Positions 58,800 to 64,000 of a stretch of DNA of 64,000 bases are shown here, in pieces. Each line of letters opens with the position of its first letter. Position 1 is the stretch's first letter. Location: the NCBI GenBank assembly GCA_963704565.1, contig OY969917.1, forward strand, positions 1,550,001 to 1,614,000, read 5' to 3'. The DNA is from Rhodoblastus sp963704565. Lineage in GTDB: Bacteria; Pseudomonadota; Alphaproteobacteria; Rhizobiales; Beijerinckiaceae. Under the pieces are notes generated by a model that saw only the letters and a program-made list of their open reading frames with translations, ran no database searches and was not told the origin of the DNA. A program made the translations under genes and the position numbers.

Positions 58800-60575
58800 A
58801 TGGCAGGTCTTTTTCGTGGCACTTTTTTTAGTCTGGCCGCGCTCGCGGTTCTGTTTTGCGCCCGCGTCGCGGCGGCGCGTCCGGCCTGCGATTTTTCCGG
58901 GCTGAAGCTTGGGCCGGCTTTCGAACTGGACATTGACGAAAAGCTGTCCGTCGATGGCGCGCGGCTCGCGGCTTCGCTGGAGGGCGCCTCGGCGCGTTTC
59001 GATCTCGACCGTGGCGGGCCGACCCGGATCGCGGAGCCCCGGCGATTCCTGCTCAAGGCGGGACAGGGGGCCGGCCCGGCTTCCGGCAAAACCATTTCGC
59101 TGACCGGTCTCGGCGACGCGCCGATGGTCCTGCCGCTCGCCAATGGCCGCAACCTCACCATCGCGCGGCTTTACGCCGATACTTTCGCCCTCAAGGTCGG
59201 CGCGCAAGACCGCGCCGCCTATCGCGCCTTCGGCGAGGCGCTGCTGAGCGGAAAATTGTGCGGACGCGCCCTCAGCCGACTGCCGCGCGCGGAAAAAAGC
59301 AAGCTTAAGCCGCTGGTCGCTTATTTCCTGTTCGACGCCCTGTCCGCCGGACGGCTCGACGATTATGCCGCCTGGGTGAAATATGCGCCGGTGTTCAATG
59401 CGTTTTTTTCGCGCGACGAGACCGTCGATTTTCTCGACATCTACGGCTATCGCGCGGCGCAAATCCTGGCGGATCATCCGGGCAAGGAGAAAATCGACAT
59501 CTACAAGGGCTGGGTCTTCGCCTGGAACGCGGCGGCTCTCCATTTTCACGTCAAGGACGCCGTGAACTTCACCGATGTCTCCGCCTACCAGCGCGACGGC
59601 CAGGTGGAATTCGCGCTGTTGGGGTCGCAGCCGATTCCCGGAGGCGCGGAAAACAGATTCGGCTTCTATACAAAACCTTTGGGCGATCTCGACCTTCACG
59701 GCCTGAAGGACGAAAGGAAATATCATTGGGACTGGACGCAGGGGCGAAAGGATTACACCGCCGACATCGCGGTCAGCCCGATTCCGCAAAGGGACAAGGC
59801 CCCTCGCGCCGGCTTTCCGGGCGGCGCGCGGCGCGGGATGATCGTGCTCGACGTGACCTTGAGCCGAAAGGAAGCCCGCGCTTCGCTCGCCGCCTATAAA
59901 GCCTATTTCTCGGCGCGCGGCTTTGTTTTCTCCGCGCCGAAAAAGCTCGCCGACGCCCCGGCTTTCCTCAGAAACGCCGTGACGCAGGGCGATCTCGATT
60001 ATCTGATTCGCGACGGCCATTCCGACGGCGACGACGATAATGTCGTCAACCTGTACCGCGATGGCTTTGTGCTGAGCGGGAGCAAAGGCGATGCCGGCAA
60101 GGCCGAAACCATCGACATTCTTTACCGGCAAAGCAGGAAGCCGAAAGCCGCGGCCCTGTCCTATGCCGATTTCGCGCAGGGTCTCGACCGCCGCGCCCAG
60201 AAAATGAAAAGCCCGCTGGTTCTGGTGGACGCCAGTTGCTGGGGCGTCGAAAAGGCCTGGTTCGGACTGGCCCATGCCCCGGCGGCGCAACTCATGGAAA
60301 TCACCGCCGGCTCGCCGGTCAATTTTTTCGCCGACAGCGACCGCGGCGCGACGCGCATCGTGCTCGACGGCGTCCTGCGCGGCGAAAGGTTCGACGCCCT
60401 CCGCGCGCGTCTGCGCCAGTTGCCGCGTTACGCGGACGGCCGCGAGGATCGCTTCATCTTTCCCAACAATCCGCGCTACCCGCGCGACGCGCCGCTGGCG
60501 CGCATCGACCGAAGCCTGAAGACGCGCCAGGGCGACGAGCCTTTCAAGGCCTATAAGCCCGACGGCTATTTCTGA
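58800..60575 (+). CDS. Exported protein of unknown function with caspase-like His/Cys signature
   Basis: About 591 residues from the ATG at 58800 (58758, overlapping the previous stop, is an alternative). A signal peptide (FFSLAALAVLFCARVAAARP) targets it for export. No known domain is recognised. Two segments stand out: DYLIRDGHSDGDDDNVVNLY, whose His is about residue 407, and SPLVLVDASCWGVEKAWFGL, whose Cys is about residue 480. An H-G/S-H-like loop followed by a hydrophobic strand and D-A-S-C-x-G is the pattern of caspase-fold (clan CD) peptidases. That assignment is inference from pattern alone. Co-oriented with the GT21-like gene. Confidence 0.65.
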   Translation: MAGLFRGTFFSLAALAVLFCARVAAARPACDFSGLKLGPAFELDIDEKLSVDGARLAASLEGASARFDLDRGGPTRIAEPRRFLLKAGQGAGPASGKTISLTGLGDAPMVLPLANGRNLTIARLYADTFALKVGAQDRAAYRAFGEALLSGKLCGRALSRLPRAEKSKLKPLVAYFLFDALSAGRLDDYAAWVKYAPVFNAFFSRDETVDFLDIYGYRAAQILADHPGKEKIDIYKGWVFAWNAAALHFHVKDAVNFTDVSAYQRDGQVEFALLGSQPIPGGAENRFGFYTKPLGDLDLHGLKDERKYHWDWTQGRKDYTADIAVSPIPQRDKAPRAGFPGGARRGMIVLDVTLSRKEARASLAAYKAYFSARGFVFSAPKKLADAPAFLRNAVTQGDLDYLIRDGHSDGDDDNVVNLYRDGFVLSGSKGDAGKAETIDILYRQSRKPKAAALSYADFAQGLDRRAQKMKSPLVLVDASCWGVEKAWFGLAHAPAAQLMEITAGSPVNFFADSDRGATRIVLDGVLRGERFDALRARLRQLPRYADGREDRFIFPNNPRYPRDAPLARIDRSLKTRQGDEPFKAYKPDGYF

Positions 60576-60578
60576 GAA

Positions 60579-62331
60579 TCAGTCCTCGAACCGCTCGCTC
60601 GATCCCACCGGGCTGTCCGGCGCGATTTTCGGATCGGGCTGGAAGGCCGGCGCGCCGGAATCCAGAAAACGATTGACGATGGGATAGCGGCGGTCGCGGC
60701 CGAAATTTTTCCGCGTCACCTTGACCCCGGGGGCCGACTGGCGGCGCTTGTATTCGGCCAGGTAAAGCATGCGCTCGATCTTCTTCACCGTCTCGGAATC
60801 GTGCCCGCGCGCCACGACCTCGGCGACGCGCATGTCCTTTTCGACCAGACATTCCAGCATGTCGTCGAGCGCGTCATAGGGCGGCAGCGAATCCTGGTCC
60901 TTCTGGTTCTCGCGCAATTCCGCCGTCGGCGGCTTGTCGATGATGTTTTGCGGGATCACCCGCCCGTCCGACCCCAGCGCGCCGGCCGGCTTCCAGCCGT
61001 TGCGCAGGGCGCAGAGGCGGAACACCTGGGTCTTGTAAAGGCCCTTGATCGGGTTGAAGCCGCCGTTCATGTCGCCGTAAAGCGTGGCGTAGCCGACCGA
61101 CATTTCCGACTTGTTGCCGGTGGTTACCAGCATCGGCCCGAATTTGTTGGAGACCGACATCAGCAGCAGGCCGCGCGCGCGGGCCTGGATGTTTTCCTCG
61201 GTCACGCCGCGCGGCGTTCCGGCGAAAAGCGGCGCCAAAGCCGCCTCGACGCCCTCCACGGCCGAAGAAATCGGCAATATGTCGTAGCGCACGCCCAGCG
61301 CCTTGGCGCAGTTTGCCGCGTCCTTGAGCGATTCTCCAGAGGTGAAGCGGAAGGGCAGCATGAGCGCGTGGACCTTGTCCGGCCCCAAAGCATCCGCCGC
61401 CATGGCCGCGCAAAGCGCCGAATTCGACGCCGCCCGACATGCCGAGAACCACGCCGGGAAAATTGTTTTTACGCACATAATCGCGCAGGCCCAGCACGCA
61501 GGCGGCGTAATCGGCCTTGTCGTCGTCGAGCGTCGGCGCGCCTGGCGCTTCTTCGCAGACCCAGCCTTCCGCCGCGCGCCGGAAAACCACCTTTGCGATG
61601 CATTCCTCGAAGGCCGGCAGGCGGGCGGCGACCTGGCCATTGACGTTGACGACAAAACTCGCGCCGTCGAACACCAGTTCGTCCTGGCCGCCGATCTGGT
61701 TGAGATAGACCAGCGGCAGGCCGCTTTCGACCACCCGCGCCGTGGCGACCGCGAGGCGTTCGGCGTCCTTGCCGCGCCAATAGGGCGAGCCGTTGGGCGA
61801 CAGCAGAATTTCCGCGCCGGTCTCGCTTAAGGATTCGACGATGTCCGGACCCCAGATGTCCTCGCAGATCGGCAACCCAAGCCTTACCCCGCGAAAGGCG
61901 ACCGGCCCCGGCGCGGGCCCCGGCGCGAAGACGCGCTTTTCGTCGAACACGCCATAATTGGGCAGATCGACCTTGAAACGCACCGCCACGACGCGCCCGC
62001 CGTCGAGCAAGGCATAGGCGTTGTGGCAAAGCCCGTCCTGCATCCAGGGCAGGCCGATCAGCACGGCGGGGCCGCCATCGGCGGTGTCGCGCGCCAGTTC
62101 GTCGAGCGCGGCGCGGCAGGAATCCTGAAAGGCGGGCTTCAGCACCAGATCCTCGGGCGGATAGCCGGCGAGGAACAGTTCGGAAAACATCACCACATCG
62201 GCGCCGAAACTTTTGGCTTTTTCACGCGCGGCCCGGGCTTTTTCGAGATTGGCGTCAATCGCCCCGACGACGCAATTGATTTGCGCCAAAGCCAGGACAA
62301 GGCGGTCGGGAGATTGGGGCGAAAAGGTCAT
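60579..62331 (-). pseudogene. nadE: Glutamine-dependent NAD+ synthetase (NadE), interrupted by a single-base insertion
   Basis: Two-domain enzyme amidating nicotinic acid adenine dinucleotide. The N-terminal nitrilase-type glutaminase has VVMFSELFLAGYPPEDLVLK, PNYGVFDEKRVFAPG and LGLPICEDIWGPD with the catalytic Cys. The synthetase domain has PGVVLGMSGGV, then after the break SALCAAMAADALGPDKVHAL, VTTGNKSEMSVGYATLYGDM, NGGFNPIKGLYKTQVFRL and DELPPYD-like DSLPPYDALDDMLECL. The P-loop S-G-G-V-D-S is split: gtcgaattcggcg at 61418-61430 must lose one base to read GVDSALCAAM. Restored length about 584 residues. NadE is essential in most bacteria, so a sequencing error is the likelier explanation. 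Confidence 0.85.
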
Positions 62332-62426
62332 GCGCCTTTTCTAGGCGAAGGCGGGCGGGCGGGCAATCGGGGCGCAAGGCGTTCGCGGAGAACAAACGGG
62401 GCGATCCTGTTCGCCTGACGGGACTT

Positions 62427-62488
62427 CCCTTCTCCCCATAGGGCGTTCGAAGAACGCCCGTCTAAAGACGGGCTATGGCGGGAGAAGG
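62427..62488. repeat. REP-type palindromic repeat
   Basis: Outer arms ccttctcc/ggagaagg enclose inner stems gggcgttc/gaacgccc and cccgtc/gacggg. It sits in the 62332-62532 gap between nadE and the IS110 gene. Related arms (ccttctcc, ggagaagg, gcgcttcgcgcc) reappear on the other side of the IS at 63686-63732. Confidence 0.8.
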
Positions 62489-62532
62489 TGGCTCGCGCGA
62501 AGCGCGAGACGGATGAGCGATTATCTGAGGTG

Positions 62533-63471
62533 TCAAGTTGCATTGGCGAACTCTGCTCGCGCATCGCGTGCTTTGGCGTTGAGGCGAACGAGAAGTTTGT
62601 GGGCCAGGGCGACGCGGACGACCATTTTCTTTTTACCGGCCTCGGTCAGCCGCCGATGCAGAGCGGCGAGGCCGTCGTCGAAGCGCCGTGCGATTTCCGC
62701 GACGAGGAACAGTACCGATCTGACGCTGGCTCTGCCGCCGCGAATATGGCGTTGGCCGCTTCTGCGGCCGCTGTCGTCGGCGAGCGGAGCCAGGCCGACG
62801 AGCTTGGAGACGGCCTTGTTGTCGAACACGCCGATTTCCGGCAGGTCCGCCATCAGCCGCGCGACGGTTCGGCCCGCGACCCCTTTGATCGAGCGAAAGG
62901 TTTCGGCCAATTTGGCCCACAAGGGATCGTCGTCGATCATCGAGGCGATCTCGCCTTCGAGCCTTTTCGACTGGCGTTTCAACAGCGCGATCACCTCGTC
63001 AAGGCTGGCCAGGGTCTCGTCGTCGGCAGCCGCGGATCGGCGCTGCTTTTGCACCGTCAAGTCGTCGGTGACCTGCCGCAACCGGGCGACGAGGGCTTTC
63101 AGGCGCTGCTGGGCCTTGGTCGGCGGCTCCATAGGCTTGATGTCTTTGGCGATGGCGAAGCGCGCGATCATCGCGGCGTCGATCGGATCGGTTTTCTCCA
63201 TGGCGCCCATCGCCTCGGCGAAGCAGCGCACGTTGCGGGGATTGACCAGCGCGCTGGCGACGCCTTCCTCCCAGAGCAACAAAAAAGCCTTGCGCTCGAA
63301 GCCGCCGGTCGCCTCCATGACGGCGAGTTCGACGCCGTGCCTCCGGCAAAAGCTGGCAAGCGCGGCAATCCCGCTCGCGTCATTGGCGAAGCTTGCGAAA
63401 GCTTTCGGCGACGACACCGCCGCGTCGAGCCTCGATTTGGAAACATCGACTCCACAGATGATCTTCGTCAC
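62533..63471 (-). CDS. IS110-family transposase (DEDD RuvC-like recombinase)
   Basis: 312 residues starting at a GTG at 63471 (TKIICGVDVSKSRLDAAV). The N-terminal RuvC-like domain has the first Asp in GVDVSKSRLD, the Glu in AVMEATGGFERKAF, and Asp pair in EKTDPIDAAMIARFA. A coiled central segment (LKALVARLRQVTDDLTVQKQ) follows, and the C-terminal Tnp_IS116-type domain is IKGVAGRTVARLMADLPEIG, GLAPLADDSGRRSGQRHIRG, GRASVRSVLFLVAEIARRFD, which carries the catalytic Ser region. Full length and in frame, so possibly active. IS110 elements recombine without terminal inverted repeats and are guided by an element-encoded bridge RNA; the non-coding DNA upstream (above 63471) is the place to look. Confidence 0.94.
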   Translation of the reverse strand: MTKIICGVDVSKSRLDAAVSSPKAFASFANDASGIAALASFCRRHGVELAVMEATGGFERKAFLLLWEEGVASALVNPRNVRCFAEAMGAMEKTDPIDAAMIARFAIAKDIKPMEPPTKAQQRLKALVARLRQVTDDLTVQKQRRSAAADDETLASLDEVIALLKRQSKRLEGEIASMIDDDPLWAKLAETFRSIKGVAGRTVARLMADLPEIGVFDNKAVSKLVGLAPLADDSGRRSGQRHIRGGRASVRSVLFLVAEIARRFDDGLAALHRRLTEAGKKKMVVRVALAHKLLVRLNAKARDARAEFANAT

Positions 63472-63965
63472 GGTAACCTGCCTTGTTCGTACGATTGGGA
63501 CCAAGCGATTATTCGGTCGTGCGCAACGACGGCGAAGATCCCAAGCTCATCCACGGTTGAAGCCGGAGGGGGAACGGGCGACATCGCCGCGCGCTGGGTC
63601 CGGTGGCCACCGGACCCAGCGCGGCATCGCTTCCACCCGACAATCGTGCGATTGTCCAGATACAAGGGGCGCCAATCGCGAGAACCCCTCATCCGGCGCT
63701 TCGCGCCACCTTCTCCTGCAAGGGGAGAAGGAAAACCGCGGCAAACTTCGTTCAGTTGCCCATTTGCCGCGAAAGCCAATCGATAATCGGTCCAATATTG
63801 TCGCTCAACTGGTGAAAAACGGTCCCCCCACCCTGCAAGGCCGCTGGCGATCTTGTCGCCGCTCTCCGCGACTTCATATATTTTGTTGAAGGTTGCCGCC
63901 GTCATAAAATCGCGCGACTTTTTCGGATCCAGCGTCCCGATGGGGGCGGGGGGCGGCAGAATCAC
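63468..63965 (-). CDS. Unrecognised ORF, probably truncated by repeat/IS insertion
   Basis: The first part (GTG at 63965; SRDFMTAATFNKIYEVAESG, DKIASGLAGWGDRFSPVERQ, YWTDYRLAFAANGQLNE) looks like genuine protein. From about 63750 downward the frame passes through the REP repeat (PSPLAGEGGAKRRMRG) and the palindrome, so the remaining residues are probably not native. An internal ATG at 63905 is an alternative start. No family recognised. It overlaps the IS110 start region by a few bases, which supports the idea that a gene was interrupted here. Confidence 0.3.
   Translation of the reverse strand: MILPPPAPIGTLDPKKSRDFMTAATFNKIYEVAESGDKIASGLAGWGDRFSPVERQYWTDYRLAFAANGQLNEVCRGFPSPLAGEGGAKRRMRGSRDWRPLYLDNRTIVGWKRCRAGSGGHRTQRAAMSPVPPPASTVDELGIFAVVAHDRIIAWSQSYEQGRLP
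63590..63623. repeat. 34-bp perfect palindrome upstream of the IS110 gene
   Basis: Two 17-base halves (cgcgctgggtccggtgg / ccaccggacccagcgcg) with no loop. It lies about 120 bases upstream of the IS110 start codon on the transcribed side. It could belong to the IS non-coding end, to the target site, or to an unrelated genomic palindrome. A smaller hairpin, gacaatcg/cgattgtc, follows at about 63639-63656. Confidence 0.85.
63686..63732. repeat. REP-type repeat, partner of 62427-62488
   Basis: Contains ggcgcttcgcgcc (hairpin) and ccttctcc-tgcaa-ggggagaagg (hairpin), a pattern typical of alphaproteobacterial intergenic repeats. It appears to run into, and disrupt, the reading frame of the flanking unknown ORF. 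Confidence 0.75.
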
Positions 63966-64000
63966 GCCCGATGCGTGAGCGGCGACATCTTCGTCCGACA

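Overview
This GC-rich window (roughly two-thirds G+C by eye) is densely packed with co-oriented, often ATGA-overlapping genes. It looks like the chromosome of an alphaproteobacterium of the Hyphomicrobiales (Rhizobiales), plausibly near the Beijerinckiaceae/Methylocystaceae. That placement is inference. It rests on gene content (HdaA upstream of ppk/ppx, an Aap-type general amino-acid ABC importer, a DUF2865 exported protein, a class II DAHP synthase, giant Gly-rich proteins ending in a Hint domain) and on the many palindromic intergenic repeats. No rRNA, tRNA, CRISPR array or replication origin was seen.

Layout. 0-5.2 kb: 5-oxoprolinase genes pxpB-pxpC-(palindrome)-pxpA, a DUF2252 protein and a frameshifted aldose-1-epimerase-like gene. 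5.2-11.4 kb (minus strand): CDP-alcohol phosphatidyltransferase, AI-2E/PerM-type permease, hdaA, ppk, ppx. 11.6-15.8 kb: a TonB-dependent receptor behind two Zur-like palindromes, then purM-purN. 15.8-17.1 kb: an IS4-family element with long terminal inverted repeats and a substituted catalytic Asp. 17.2-22.3 kb: GST-like protein, RlpA-like protein, ndk, and an aapJQM importer lacking an adjacent ATPase gene.

22.3-28.5 kb is an accessory defence island. It holds a compact vsr / cytosine-5 methyltransferase / GIY-YIG restriction endonuclease cassette fused directly to the 3' part of a type ISP-like restriction-modification gene. Two small paralogous proteins follow, both with an N-terminal sliding-clamp-binding-like motif. 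28.5-33.5 kb: mixed metabolism (YiiX-like cysteine hydrolase, cystathionine beta-lyase, GNAT, PAP2) and a truncated nicotinamidase.

33.7-42.2 kb looks like a decaying stress-response cluster: an HPF/RaiA-cold-shock fusion, a YbhB-like protein, PolX, a PRPP synthetase with an N-terminal PAS-like extension, a COG2187 phosphotransferase, an FtsH remnant joined to the C-terminal end of a GroEL, and a frameshifted metallo-beta-lactamase protein. 42.4-44.9 kb: class II DAHP synthase and a DUF2865 protein. 45-52.2 kb: a 1,988-residue three-module Gly-rich Hint protein divergent from a two-winged-helix regulator. 52.2-62.3 kb: TPR-sulfotransferase, IS debris, esterase, gltX, a GT21-like glycosyltransferase, an exported protein with a caspase-like His/Cys signature, and nadE. 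62.4-64 kb: an IS110-family element among REP-type repeats and a partial unknown ORF.

Two cross-cutting observations matter for anyone using this annotation. First, five reading frames (aldose epimerase, ftsH remnant, MBL protein, gltX, nadE) are each broken by what looks like one single-base indel. Because gltX and nadE are normally essential, sequencing or assembly error is at least as likely as true pseudogenization. Second, at least two families of hairpin-rich, about 100-130 bp repeats are dispersed with three copies each, and they sit close to most of the rearranged or truncated loci.
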